Source: VFKE01 sp031400955 (GTDB taxonomy: Bacteria > Verrucomicrobiota > Verrucomicrobiia > Verrucomicrobiales > Verrucomicrobiaceae). From it: a stretch of 51,915 nt of DNA. The stretch's first letter is position 1; each line of letters opens with the position of its first letter. The notes under the pieces were generated by a model. It was not told the origin of the DNA and did no database searches. It worked only from the letters and a program-made list of their open reading frames with translations. The position numbers and the translations under genes are program-made. Shown here piece after piece: positions 8,544 through 17,505 of this stretch. Where the stretch lies: NCBI GenBank assembly GCA_031400955.1, contig JANNQW010000167.1:1-51915 (forward strand), read 5' to 3'.

Positions 8544-8909
8544 TCAGCCAGCGTTTTTTTGTGGCAGCAGCAGGGTCGTCCAGCCTGCCAGCAACAACAG
8601 ACCGCCGAAAGGCGTGATGGCACCCAGCCACTTCAGGCCAGTCACACTCAGGAGATACAGACTCCCGCTGAACAAAACTATCCCGGCCAGCCAGCAAAGG
8701 GCACTGCGACGAAATTCAGCTCCCGCCAGCGCCACCGACAGCAGGGCGACCGAATGCACGAGGTGGTATTGAGCCGCAGTTTTCCAAGTCTCCATGTACT
8801 GCGAACCTTCAAGTGTGTTTTTCAAAGCATGGGCGCCAAACGCTCCCAGAGCCACGGCAAGAAACCCTGCAACAGCGGCGGCGACAAGCAGGGAACGGTC
8901 AGGCTTCAC
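8544..8909 (-). CDS. DUF423 family inner-membrane protein
   Basis: A 121-aa protein with four predicted membrane helices. It has the DUF423 (YgdD-like) hallmarks: AVALGAFGAHALK near the N-terminus, WKTAAQYHLVHSVALL in the middle, FSGSLYLLSVTG, and LGAITPFGGLLLLAGW at the end. Function is unknown in the family. It opens with GTG at 8909 and ends two bases from the stop of the convergent NTF2-fold gene, so the two transcripts overlap. Confidence 0.93.
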   Translation of the reverse strand: MKPDRSLLVAAAVAGFLAVALGAFGAHALKNTLEGSQYMETWKTAAQYHLVHSVALLSVALAGAEFRRSALCWLAGIVLFSGSLYLLSVTGLKWLGAITPFGGLLLLAGWTTLLLPQKNAG

Positions 8910-9082
8910 CCGCCCACGCTGGCAGGCGGCACTGGAAAATCAAGCGACACATCTGTCCGAAGGGCCGGGTTTACCCACTGCAGTAAAAATTATGTGTTCC
9001 TTTTCCTTGTCACTAAGGGGGCACTGGCCTATATAAATCAGACAACAACTCCCAACCTCAACAGCGCCGCTGTTTCAGTCGC

Positions 9083-11650
9083 ATGATGGCCTTGCTAACA
9101 CCACAACTCCGCGCAATTACTGCCCGCGTGCTCCCCGCCGCGGCACTCTGTGTTTTCACCGCAGCCTCCAGCTTCGCCCAGTCCGGAAATTCGGGCATCG
9201 CCAAGGCCGCCGGCAAGTCTGATATTCTCACTTCAATCACAGAGAATGTGAACATCACGGGACTGGAAACCCAGTTTGATCCTGACACCGGCGTTGCCAG
9301 CGCGGTTGGTGAAGTGCGTATCAATTACGGCGGTGTCGAAATCATCGCAGGCCGCGCGGAATACAATTCCAACACCAAGGACGTCATCGCCCGCGAGGAC
9401 GTTACAGTGCTCAAGGACGGCCAGGTCTTTCGCGGCGAAAATGTAACCTACAACTTCGAAACTCAGGAGCTCAGGGCCAACGACCTGCGCAGCGGCCTCC
9501 CCCCCATCTTCTACAAGACTGCCGACCTCAAGGCCAACCTCTCCGACAAGGATGAAGAAACCGGTCAGCTTCGCCGCATCGACGGAGCCCAGACCTACTT
9601 CACGACGCACGACAGCAACAACCCGAATTACCACCTCACCTCCAAGTCGCTCACCATCTACCCCGGTGACCGCGTGGTAATGCACAATGTGAAAATCTAC
9701 GCAGGCAAGACCCCCATCTTCTGGATGCCAGTTTACGTCCAACCGCTCGACAACGAGCTGGGCTACTACTTCCGCCCGGGCTACACGAGCCAGTGGGGCG
9801 CCTTCCTCCTGAATCAATACGGCGTGATGTATGGCGACCATACCCTGGCTACTTACCGCCTCGACCTGCGCAGCATGCGCGGCGTGGCTGGTGGACTCGA
9901 CCTCAAATCCTTGCGCTTCCGCGACAATAAATATTTTGGCAAACTACTCTTCTACTACGCCTACGACACCGATCCCGGCATTGGCTTCGGCGACCATGAT
10001 CGCGGCCCCTTCACTCCGGAAGAGAACCGTTATCGCATCACTTTCCAGCACCGGATCTACATACCAGGCCCCAGTGAAAGCACATGGTATCTCGACTTCG
10101 ACATCACCAAGCTTAGCGATCAATTCATGCTGGAGGACTATTACCTCAACGAATTCCGCAACAATCCCCGGCCCGACAACACTATCGCGCTCGTGAAGCG
10201 CGACGATCGCTTCACCGCCACGCTCTGGACGCGTTTCCAGCTCAATGACTTCGATCACACCGACCAGCGGCTTCCGGAACTCGCTTTCGACTTCACCCGC
10301 CAGCGTCTGGGGAACACTAACATCTACTACCAAGGCGAAACATCCGTCGGCCTCTACCGCGAGAAACTCTCAGGCTACGAAGCCTCCGTTCTGCGGGACA
10401 AGGTCAGCACCCAGCAGGCCAACCTCGCAGGTTTCGACAAGAGTTTCACCTCCACGACTCTCGGCACCACCAAGCCGGTCTTCGACCCGAACGGCAACCT
10501 GATCACCCAGGCCACCGGCGTGAACCAGCTCTCCGGCTCGACGCTCACCTCGAACAGCAGCGACTTCTACCGCGCCACACCACGCATCCTGACCACCCGA
10601 GATGAAGTGCAGAACGACATCACGGCACTACAGTCTGAACTTTCAGAGAACAAGTTCATCCGCTTCCACACCTACAACGAATTCCTCTACCCGATGAGTT
10701 TCGGCGAGGGCGGCTGGCTCACCTTCGTGCCGCGTATCGGAGGCGGGGTATCCTCTTACTCGGACGTCTCAGGCGGCGCACCCGGCGTCAGCAGCGGAAC
10801 AAAAGGCATCTTCGCTGCCGGTTTCGACCTTGCCGCCCGCTTCAGCCGCACTTGGAAAGACGTGCACAGCAGCACCTTCGGCCTCGACGGACTGCGCCAC
10901 GTGTTCCAGCCCTACATCAATTATTCCTACCTCAACGCCGACACCATTCAGGGCCTCCCAACCATTGACCGGCTGTCCCCATCCACCCGGCCCAGACCCA
11001 TTGATGTGCCGCTCTTCACCGCCGTGGACAGCCTTGATAGCTGGAACATCGCCCGCGTCGGCATGCGCAACACTATTCAAACCCAACGCGACGGCCTCGC
11101 CTACAACTGGATGGGCCTGAACACCTATGCCGATATCTTTTTCAAGGATCCTGAATTCGACCGCAGCGTTTCAAACCTCTACAACGACTTCTTCTGGCGT
11201 CCCGTTCCCTGGCTTCAATTCACCACGGATGTCCAGCTTCCCATCGGAGACAGCGACTTCAACTTCACTGAAGTCAACACAGGGCTCACCTGGATGCCCG
11301 TCAAGAATTTCTCATGGCACTTGGGTCACGCCTACTTCCAGGGCAACCCCATCTTTGTGGACAGCAACTTGTTAAACTCCCGCATCTACGCGCGCCTGAG
11401 TGAAAACTGGGGCTTCTCCATGAATCACATTTACGAAGCGGCGGACCACACGCTCGAATACCAGAGCTACAGCGTCCATCGCGACCTCAGCAGCTGGATC
11501 CTTTCCCTCGGCGGATTGATCCGCCAGAATCGCGGCGCCAACAGCGCCAGCGACTTTGGTCTGGTCTTCACAATGACCCTCAAGGATTTCCCCCAGGCCA
11601 GTCTGCCGCTCGATCTGGACCCAAATCCAACCGGTCAGGGTGCGCGATAA
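9083..11650 (+). CDS. lptD: LPS-assembly outer-membrane protein LptD
   Basis: An 855-aa outer-membrane protein. A signal peptide (about residues 1-33, ending SSFAQ) is followed by an LptA/OstA-like β-jellyroll domain (about 55-150: GVASAVGEVRINYGGVEIIA, EYNSNTKDVIAREDVTVLKD, YNFETQELRA). After that comes a long β-barrel region with many aromatic alternations and a conserved stretch around FWMPVYVQPLDNELGYYFRP. LptD with LptE inserts lipopolysaccharide into the outer leaflet, so this organism should carry LPS or a similar glycolipid. I see no cysteine after the signal peptide, so the disulfide bonds that control E. coli LptD cannot form. It is a single gene, closed by the terminator at 11673-11708. 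Two tandem ATGs (9083 and 9086) are possible starts. Confidence 0.9.
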   Translation: MMALLTPQLRAITARVLPAAALCVFTAASSFAQSGNSGIAKAAGKSDILTSITENVNITGLETQFDPDTGVASAVGEVRINYGGVEIIAGRAEYNSNTKDVIAREDVTVLKDGQVFRGENVTYNFETQELRANDLRSGLPPIFYKTADLKANLSDKDEETGQLRRIDGAQTYFTTHDSNNPNYHLTSKSLTIYPGDRVVMHNVKIYAGKTPIFWMPVYVQPLDNELGYYFRPGYTSQWGAFLLNQYGVMYGDHTLATYRLDLRSMRGVAGGLDLKSLRFRDNKYFGKLLFYYAYDTDPGIGFGDHDRGPFTPEENRYRITFQHRIYIPGPSESTWYLDFDITKLSDQFMLEDYYLNEFRNNPRPDNTIALVKRDDRFTATLWTRFQLNDFDHTDQRLPELAFDFTRQRLGNTNIYYQGETSVGLYREKLSGYEASVLRDKVSTQQANLAGFDKSFTSTTLGTTKPVFDPNGNLITQATGVNQLSGSTLTSNSSDFYRATPRILTTRDEVQNDITALQSELSENKFIRFHTYNEFLYPMSFGEGGWLTFVPRIGGGVSSYSDVSGGAPGVSSGTKGIFAAGFDLAARFSRTWKDVHSSTFGLDGLRHVFQPYINYSYLNADTIQGLPTIDRLSPSTRPRPIDVPLFTAVDSLDSWNIARVGMRNTIQTQRDGLAYNWMGLNTYADIFFKDPEFDRSVSNLYNDFFWRPVPWLQFTTDVQLPIGDSDFNFTEVNTGLTWMPVKNFSWHLGHAYFQGNPIFVDSNLLNSRIYARLSENWGFSMNHIYEAADHTLEYQSYSVHRDLSSWILSLGGLIRQNRGANSASDFGLVFTMTLKDFPQASLPLDLDPNPTGQGAR

Positions 11651-11672
11651 TTTCGAGGCTTGATCTAATTTC

Positions 11673-11708
11673 AAACCCGGTTCCACCTGATGGACACCGG
11701 GTTTTTTA
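11673..11708 (+). terminator. rho-independent terminator after lptD
   Basis: A perfect 9-bp stem AAACCCGGT / ACCGGGTTT (11673-11681 with 11696-11704) with a 14-base loop is followed by a T-run to 11707. It lies 22 bases after the lptD stop codon. Confidence 0.85.
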
Positions 11709-11945
11709 TTGAACTGAAAATGACGCAGCCCTGCGGCCTGAGCACCTGATGCGGCACAGCGAGTCTCTGCAGGGCGGAACCTCGCACAATGCGGTTATTG
11801 AGTCTCATGCAATGGGACGACAAAAGCGTTGGGGGCTGCCAGCCCCATGACTCGGGCCAAGCTAGCCCCGACACCCATGATGCTGCCGTCTGTCATCCAA
11901 TTACGCTGGTCTCATACCACTTGGAAGCAAGGTTCAGCAAAACAG

Positions 11946-12018
11946 AATGTGGGAGGGGCATCCCTGCCCCTGCAAGGAATGCTTTATATCCAAGGAGCAA
12001 GGATGCCTCCTCCACATT
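11946..12018. repeat. imperfect palindromic element, ~73 bp
   Basis: The left arm 11949-11967 (GTGGGAGGGGCATCCCTGC) matches the reverse complement of 11997-12015 (GCAAGGATGCCTCCTCCAC) at 15 of 19 positions. Three more paired bases extend it outward. The centre is a 29-base AT-richer spacer. The build resembles the element at 18093-18169, though the sequence differs. Confidence 0.6.
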
Positions 12019-12246
12019 TTTTCATGCTCTTTGTAACGCTGTTTTATAACGGCAAATGGTATCAATAATGTGGCGAGTCTTTGCGAGCGAACACCAGGCC
12101 GCCGGGTCCCGCCGCTCTGGGCGGGTGGCGACTGCTTCACACTACTCCGCATTGTGTGGGGGCTACCGCATGGCGGGCGTGGAACCGTGAGGCTTTGCCA
12201 AACGCTATCATTTTCTGCGACGGGCAAGCTGTTATTTTGTCAAGTT

Positions 12247-12261
12247 TTTGCACCCTGACCC
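12247..12261. repeat. left half of inverted pair flanking the O-antigen ligase gene
   Basis: TTTGCACCCTGACCC here matches, in inverted orientation and at 14 of 15 positions, GAGTCAGGGTGCAAA at 13781-13795. Together they bracket the ligase gene and may be remnants of mobile-element ends. Confidence 0.45.
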
Positions 12262-12285
12262 CACCCTGACCCGCTTTCCATGATT

Positions 12286-13683
12286 TTATGCCGAAGATCC
12301 CCCGCGGGCAGCGGCAAGCAGCGGAAACCAGAGCAACAGGGGCTCGAACTTGGGGAGGCTTGTAAGCGAAGTGAGGGTCTGGCCGTCGAAGATGAGCCCC
12401 ACGCATCCGAAGATCAGCAGCACCAACCAGGTGGGCTCGCCATCTCGCGCGACCCGGATGGCGCGACCAAATCCAATGACAACGGCGCCCAGCAGAATCA
12501 ACGCTCCAATGATACCCCCGTGCGTGAGCGTCGCAATGAACGTGCTGTGGAGGTGTTCCGGACTCCAACCAATCTGACCGGTCCAAACTTCGTCGCTTCC
12601 CCATTGTCCCAGTCCCACGAGAAGATCCGGAAGCGTTTTCAAGGAATGCATCGCCGCTGCGTATATCACCAATCGTCCGCTGTCTTTCCTGCCCAGCATC
12701 TCCGATATTGGATTCTCGGCCAGCATCTCGCCCCCAACTTCGATGGGCGTGCTCTGCACGCCAGCAGCAAGCATCCGGGATTTCTTCTGAATTAACGCCA
12801 AATCCGCCACAGCGGGCCCGCTGATCTGGAAAAGAAATACTAAAGCGGCGAAGATCATGCAGGGCACCCAGGACCGTCGGATACCAATCGTCCCGACGAG
12901 AGCCAGATGCCCGCAGATCAGAGCGAGAATGCCACCGCGGCTTCGGGTGAACAGCACGGCGAGCAGAAGCACGACCAATGCAAGCGTGATCCAGCACTTT
13001 GATCTCGGGTCCGTTGCACGTTCCCTGAGGCACGCGAGCCACATGGCTGCGAATCCGAATGTCAAGCCGGTGCAGACGGGGTTGAGACCTCCATAGACCA
13101 GACAGTTCATCAGGCGCTCTCCGATGCCGTGCCCCGGAAGCACAAAGTAGAAAAGGATTCCACTCAACACTGCGGCAAACGCCCCGGCCGCCCCGACCCA
13201 GAGTCCGCAATTCGCGAGTCTCCGTGGCTCCGAGCCCGCGAACCACACTAGGCCACCGAATCCGGCCAAGCCGAGCCCACCCAGGAGCCATCCCGCCTGT
13301 TCCGAATAATCCTGATCGTTGACGATGGGGCCCGCCAACAGCGAACGCGCAGTCATCCATACAAGAAAATGCGCGCTGAACCGGAGCAGCTTGTCCGATT
13401 GAATACCGAAGGCTATTGTCCTCCCGGCGCCCCGGGCCATAGCGATGACAAAGGCAATGCCGAGGCATGGAATATGCCACCAGTTGTTGAACATCACGAA
13501 GTAGCCCGCGACAAAGACCGTGAGGGCGATTCTAACAACTGCGGCGGCCCGATCGCTCGTCTCATCCGTCGCCTTTCGCCAGAGCGCGCAGGAAACGAAT
13601 TCGCCAGCGGTCGCAGCGGTTGCTTCCAGCGGTGACTCCATCCTCAAACTCTTCCCGATCTTGGAGGTCCGGGACAGCAACAT
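12286..13683 (-). CDS. O-antigen ligase / polysaccharide polymerase family membrane protein
   Basis: A protein of about 465 aa with roughly ten to twelve membrane helices. It carries the Wzy_C-type signature: a helix FTRSRGGILALICGHLALV before a large periplasmic loop, then EHLHSTFIATLTHGGIIGALIL, the conserved H-x-H-S-x-F block that follows the loop. Such proteins either polymerise O-units or ligate glycans to lipid A core in the inner membrane. With LptD and UDP-glucose dehydrogenase nearby, a role in surface polysaccharide is likely. Start choice: ATG 13683 is used; GTG 13692 and ATG 13641 are alternatives, since the first 50 residues are not conserved. The gene is flanked by an inverted 15-bp pair and may have moved as a unit. 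Confidence 0.82.
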   Translation of the reverse strand: MLLSRTSKIGKSLRMESPLEATAATAGEFVSCALWRKATDETSDRAAAVVRIALTVFVAGYFVMFNNWWHIPCLGIAFVIAMARGAGRTIAFGIQSDKLLRFSAHFLVWMTARSLLAGPIVNDQDYSEQAGWLLGGLGLAGFGGLVWFAGSEPRRLANCGLWVGAAGAFAAVLSGILFYFVLPGHGIGERLMNCLVYGGLNPVCTGLTFGFAAMWLACLRERATDPRSKCWITLALVVLLLAVLFTRSRGGILALICGHLALVGTIGIRRSWVPCMIFAALVFLFQISGPAVADLALIQKKSRMLAAGVQSTPIEVGGEMLAENPISEMLGRKDSGRLVIYAAAMHSLKTLPDLLVGLGQWGSDEVWTGQIGWSPEHLHSTFIATLTHGGIIGALILLGAVVIGFGRAIRVARDGEPTWLVLLIFGCVGLIFDGQTLTSLTSLPKFEPLLLWFPLLAAARGGSSA

Positions 13684-13692
13684 TATTGTCAC

Positions 13693-14049
13693 CGAATTTC
13701 CGAATCAAGCACGGTAACTCCGCGCGGAAGCCCATGGAACTCAGCTCTCCAATTCCGAGAAAACGGGGTCAGTGCCATTCGAGTCAGGGTGCAAATAATT
13801 AACAATTTCATGGTGCGCTTGCCCGGATTCATTCGATTTCATCGATGAAAACACGCATGACCTCAAGCAGTCTCCCTCTGGCTTTTTTCTTGTCAAGACG
13901 CGCAGTTGCTGGCTCACATTTGCGGTGCTTCCCGCCACGCATCCAGCCACGACGGCTGAGTTGATTTACCACAAGCTCTTACCACTTGAGTATCGCCGGA
14001 GTCTCCGCTTTACTTCCAATCCCAATCCCCGAATCCCTATTTTTATTTC
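13693..14049. other. intergenic region between divergent genes, no gene seen
   Basis: About 357 bp separate the ligase and ugd start regions. It contains the sequence AAAACGGGGTCAGTGCC at 13760-13776, the kind of end I associate from memory with IS200-like (Y1) elements, and the repeat half at 13781-13795. It should also carry the promoters of both genes, but I cannot place them. Confidence 0.45.
13781..13795. repeat. right half of inverted pair flanking the O-antigen ligase gene
   Basis: GAGTCAGGGTGCAAA is the inverted partner of 12247-12261 (14 of 15 positions). It lies about 100 bp upstream of the ligase start. Confidence 0.45.
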
Positions 14050-15369
14050 ATGAAGCTCACCATCATCGGTTCAGGCTATGTCGGACTCACCACGGGCGCG
14101 TGCTTTGCCGAGATCGGCCACCACGTCATGTGCGTGGACAACAACCAGAAAAAAATCGACAGCCTGCTCGCCGGGAAGATTCCCATTTATGAGCCGGGCC
14201 TGGAGCCCATCGTGCGCAAGAATGTCGTCTCCAAGCGCCTCCAGTTCACCACCAGCACCAGCGAAGGCGTGGACCACGGCGAAGTCATTTTCATCGCCGT
14301 CCCCACCCCGCCCCAGGACGACGGCAGCGTCGATCTGAGCTTCATCGAAAAAGTCGCCAGAGAAATCGCCGTCTGCCTCGACAGCTACCGCGTCATCGTG
14401 GACAAAAGCACCGTGCCTGTCAAAACAGGCGAACGCGTCTCCCAGACCATCCGCCGCTACGCCAAACCGGGTGTCGAATTCGATGTCGTGAGCAATCCCG
14501 AATTTCTTCGCGAAGGCAGCGCTGTGGATGACCTTATGCACCCCGACCGCATCGTCATCGGCGGCAACAGCGACCGCGCCCTGGCCGTGATGCAAAAAGT
14601 CTACGAACCATTCGTGGCTCCAGTGCTCATCACCGACATCAACAGCGCCGAACTCATCAAGCACGCCGCCAACAGCTTCCTCGCGCTCAAAATTTCTTAC
14701 ATCAACGCCATCTCGGAACTCTGCGAGATCGCAGGAGCTGATGTCGAAAAAGTCGCAGAAGGCATCGGCATGGACAAACGCATCGGCCGCAGCTTCCTCA
14801 ACGCCGGACTCGGCTACGGCGGCTCGTGCTTCCCCAAGGACATTGCCGCCTTCATCGCCATCGCCGACCAGTTCGGCAGGCCTTTCCATCTGCTGAAGGA
14901 AGTGCAGAACATCAATAACCGCCAGTTCACCCGCTTTCTCGATTCCATTCGTGAGGCGTTGTGGCTCTTTAAGGAGAAAAAGATCGCCGTCTGGGGCCTC
15001 AGCTTCAAACCCAATACGGATGATGTGCGTTCCAGCGTCGCGGTGAACATCGTGGAAGCGCTCGTCAAAGATGGCGCGAACGTCACCGTCTATGACCCCA
15101 AGGCCATGGAAAAATTCAAGGAACTCCCCCTGGCCGCCAGCGTCAAACTTGCCGAGTCACCCCTCGAAGCCGCGCGTGGCGCGGAAGCCCTCATCATCGC
15201 CACCGAGTGGCCGGAGTTTGCCGCCATCGATCTCACCGAACTCCGCGATGCCATGCACACCCCGCTCATTTTCGACGGACGCAATCTGCTCGATCCCAGC
15301 GCTGCGCTCGCCTACGGCTTCCAATATCGCGGCATCGGCCGGGGCACCTTGCCTGAGGCTATTTCTTAA
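14050..15369 (+). CDS. ugd: UDP-glucose 6-dehydrogenase
   Basis: A 439-aa enzyme that oxidises UDP-glucose to UDP-glucuronate with two NAD+, a cytoplasmic step towards capsule and other surface glycans. The N-terminal Rossmann motif is MKLTIIGSGYVGLTTGACFA with Asp30 closing the ribose pocket. The catalytic cysteine is C260 in GLGYGGSCFPKD, and K204 lies in ELIKHAANSFLALKISY. The C-terminal UDP-binding domain starts near WGLSFKPNTDDVRSS. ATG 14050 starts the Rossmann fold directly, so the start is firm. Its product could feed the glycan that the adjacent ligase or polymerase handles, but no glycosyltransferase is present in the window. Confidence 0.96.
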   Translation: MKLTIIGSGYVGLTTGACFAEIGHHVMCVDNNQKKIDSLLAGKIPIYEPGLEPIVRKNVVSKRLQFTTSTSEGVDHGEVIFIAVPTPPQDDGSVDLSFIEKVAREIAVCLDSYRVIVDKSTVPVKTGERVSQTIRRYAKPGVEFDVVSNPEFLREGSAVDDLMHPDRIVIGGNSDRALAVMQKVYEPFVAPVLITDINSAELIKHAANSFLALKISYINAISELCEIAGADVEKVAEGIGMDKRIGRSFLNAGLGYGGSCFPKDIAAFIAIADQFGRPFHLLKEVQNINNRQFTRFLDSIREALWLFKEKKIAVWGLSFKPNTDDVRSSVAVNIVEALVKDGANVTVYDPKAMEKFKELPLAASVKLAESPLEAARGAEALIIATEWPEFAAIDLTELRDAMHTPLIFDGRNLLDPSAALAYGFQYRGIGRGTLPEAIS

Positions 15370-15439
15370 GTGCCTCCTTTTTGCGCTTGGCAATTCCAGG
15401 GCAACCGCCAGAGTCTGACCGTCTCAAATCTTTACCATC

Positions 15440-16426
15440 ATGTCCATCATAGTCGGCGGTGCCCTTGGCTTTCTTACTTGGTTTCTCATCAGATCCCTGG
15501 CTTTGGGATTCTACACGGTGGACCAAAACGAACGCGCGGTGAAAACGCGCTTCGGACGAGCGGGACGCATGGGCGATCTCACCACACTGGAAGACCCAGT
15601 GTCGGAGATGCTGAGTGAAGATCAGAAGAAGCGCTACGCCTACCCGCAGATGCGCGTCATCATGCCGGGCGGACCTTATTTTAAATGGCCTTGGGAGCAA
15701 GTATTCAAGATTTCCATCGCCACCAGCACGGTGAACATGGCATGGGACCCCGAGGATCTCACGGCCAACAAGAACGGCACAATGCTCGACGCCGTGACGA
15801 AGGATCAACTAAACACGGGACTCACGGGTCAAATCCGCTTCCGCGTCTCTGATCGCAACCTCTATGCCTACATATTCGGCATTAAGAATCCGTATGCTCA
15901 CGTCATGGGCTACTTCGTCTCTGTGCTGCGTGAGCGCATCGCTAACTTCGAAGCGCCTCAGGCGGTCCAGAATTCAGATACCGCGATGGCACCGCCCGTC
16001 GCCACAGGCATTTCGATCAATGATCTGAGAAAAAACCTGCGCGATCTGAACGAACACATGGATCGCGAGTGCCAGTCCTCGGCCGGTCGCTACGGCGTGG
16101 TTTTGGATGCCACTCTCATCACGGGCATCGATCCACCGCTCGAAGTAGAATCCGCACTGGCCGCCATCAACACAGCCTACAACGAAGTCTCATCCGACAT
16201 CAGCCTGGCCCAGGCATCAGCGGACCAGAAGATCGTGCAATCCCGGCGCGCCGTGGAAATCGAAACGCTGAAGGCCGAGGCGGAAGTCGAGCCGCTGGTG
16301 AGCCTCGCTGCCCAGTTGCAGGATTTAAAATCACGCGGGCCCGAAGCGCTTCACGCCTACGGACGCAATGTTCGGTTGGGTCTGCTGGAGCGAGCGCAAC
16401 AAACTTTTATGGAGACAAAGCAATGA
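15440..16426 (+). CDS. SPFH/band 7 domain membrane protein (first of pair)
   Basis: A 328-aa protein with an N-terminal membrane helix (about residues 3-24), then a band 7/SPFH domain. Landmarks are FYTVDQNERAVKTRFGR, VIMPGGPYFKWPWEQVFKI, and a helical C-terminal part with the run ISLAQASADQKIVQSRRAVE followed by IETLKAEAEVEPL. It resembles the HflK/stomatin class, which forms large oligomeric scaffolds at the inner membrane. The first SPFH half carries an extra insert around residues 44-68 (GDLTTLEDPVSEMLSEDQKK). Its stop overlaps the start of the next SPFH gene (ATGA at 16423-16426), so they are co-translated and probably form a hetero-oligomer like HflK-HflC. Neither shows the usual HflK/HflC signature closely, so I do not use those names. 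Confidence 0.88.
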   Translation: MSIIVGGALGFLTWFLIRSLALGFYTVDQNERAVKTRFGRAGRMGDLTTLEDPVSEMLSEDQKKRYAYPQMRVIMPGGPYFKWPWEQVFKISIATSTVNMAWDPEDLTANKNGTMLDAVTKDQLNTGLTGQIRFRVSDRNLYAYIFGIKNPYAHVMGYFVSVLRERIANFEAPQAVQNSDTAMAPPVATGISINDLRKNLRDLNEHMDRECQSSAGRYGVVLDATLITGIDPPLEVESALAAINTAYNEVSSDISLAQASADQKIVQSRRAVEIETLKAEAEVEPLVSLAAQLQDLKSRGPEALHAYGRNVRLGLLERAQQTFMETKQ

Positions 16427-17328
16427 TCTCTGATTTCACCATCGCATTTTTTGCCGCCCTCATCGGCAGTGTCATCGCCGTCCCGCTGCTCCTGACCATC
16501 GCCCGGCTCTTTGGCTTGTATGCGATCGTTCACGAGCGACGGGCCAATGTCTATGTGCTGTTCGGAAAGGTGCTGGCGACTCTCGATGAACCGGGCCTTC
16601 ACTTTCTTCTATTCAAGATCGGTCCTGCTGCCCTCATCGTAAACTGGCTGGGAAAATGCTATGTGGTCGATCTGCGACTCGATCAGGAATATCTCCGCAG
16701 CCAGGCCGTGAACTCGGAAGAAGGCGCACCCATGGGCATCGGAATCTGGCACGAGATGTTCGTCAGCGATCCCGTGGCGTTTCTCTTCAAGAACACGGAT
16801 CCGCGCGGATCACTCAGCGCGAACGTGAGCAACTCCACGGTGCGCTGCCTGAGCAATCTTCCCTTGAGCAACATGCTCATCAACCGGCATGCCATGAGCG
16901 ACACCGTGCGCGGCGAGGTCTCACCCAAGTCTCATGAATGGGGCTACAAGCTCGGCTCCGTTTACATTCGCAAGGTTCACTTCCGCGATGCCGGCATGAT
17001 CCGCCAGATCGAGAGCAAGGTCGTCAATCGTCTGCGCCAGGTAACTTCCGCCATCACCCAGGACGGAGTGAATCAGGTGAGCATCATCACCAGCACTGCC
17101 GAGCGCGAGGCGGCAATTGAGTTTGCCAAAGCTGCGGCCATCCGTCCGCAGATCGTCGGTGACGCTCTGCAGCGCATATCCGAGGACAAGGAGGTGGCAG
17201 AGGCCATGTTCGAGATACTGGAGACGCAGAAAATTCTCAAAAGCAGCGCGCACCTGACGCTGCTTTCCGAGAAAAGCGGGCTCATCGCTCAGATTCTTTC
17301 CGCCAAAAGCAACGCCACGCCAGCGTAA
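16423..17328 (+). CDS. SPFH/band 7 domain membrane protein (second of pair)
   Basis: A 301-aa protein starting at ATG 16423, which overlaps the previous gene's stop by four bases. The open frame extends further upstream, but only inside that gene. One membrane helix (about residues 5-30) leads into an SPFH domain: YAIVHERRANVYVLFGKVLA, DEPGLHFL, then VDLRLDQEYLRSQAVNSEEG with MGIGIWHEMFVSDPVAFLFK. The C-terminal helices contain AEREAAIEFAKAAAIRPQIV and end in a short polar tail. It is the partner of the preceding gene in a two-gene operon. No FtsH-type protease is nearby, so its client is unknown. Confidence 0.88.
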   Translation: MISDFTIAFFAALIGSVIAVPLLLTIARLFGLYAIVHERRANVYVLFGKVLATLDEPGLHFLLFKIGPAALIVNWLGKCYVVDLRLDQEYLRSQAVNSEEGAPMGIGIWHEMFVSDPVAFLFKNTDPRGSLSANVSNSTVRCLSNLPLSNMLINRHAMSDTVRGEVSPKSHEWGYKLGSVYIRKVHFRDAGMIRQIESKVVNRLRQVTSAITQDGVNQVSIITSTAEREAAIEFAKAAAIRPQIVGDALQRISEDKEVAEAMFEILETQKILKSSAHLTLLSEKSGLIAQILSAKSNATPA

Positions 17329-17505
17329 CGATTCGCGGACGAAACTGGAGATTGCGGCAGTGAAATGAGTCAGAGAAGTCAAACAAAGCACCAGATACTT
17401 GCACTTTCTTCATGAAAACAGGCACCTATCAAACTTTGCTTTGAAAGCACGAAGATACAAAGAAGCCGAAACGGACCGCCGTATTGACCAAATAGGCATC
17501 AGCCG

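Larger units (their letters stand above)
11709..12285. other. 577-bp intergenic region with palindromes, no gene seen
   Basis: No convincing coding frame lies between the lptD terminator and the O-antigen ligase stop. The region holds a tight hairpin, GGGGCT-GCC-AGCCCC, at 11832-11846. It also holds a larger imperfect palindrome at 11946-12018 and a CCCGCC/GGCGGG hairpin near 12106-12124. At 12247-12261 it carries one half of an inverted pair that brackets the ligase gene. It reads like a pile-up of small repeat elements. Confidence 0.6.

Noticed and set aside
12137..13480. A 447-codon minus-strand frame overlapping the O-antigen ligase in another frame
   Set aside because: It is Arg/Cys/Trp-rich with no hydrophobic pattern, while the chosen frame shows regular membrane helices and the family motif.
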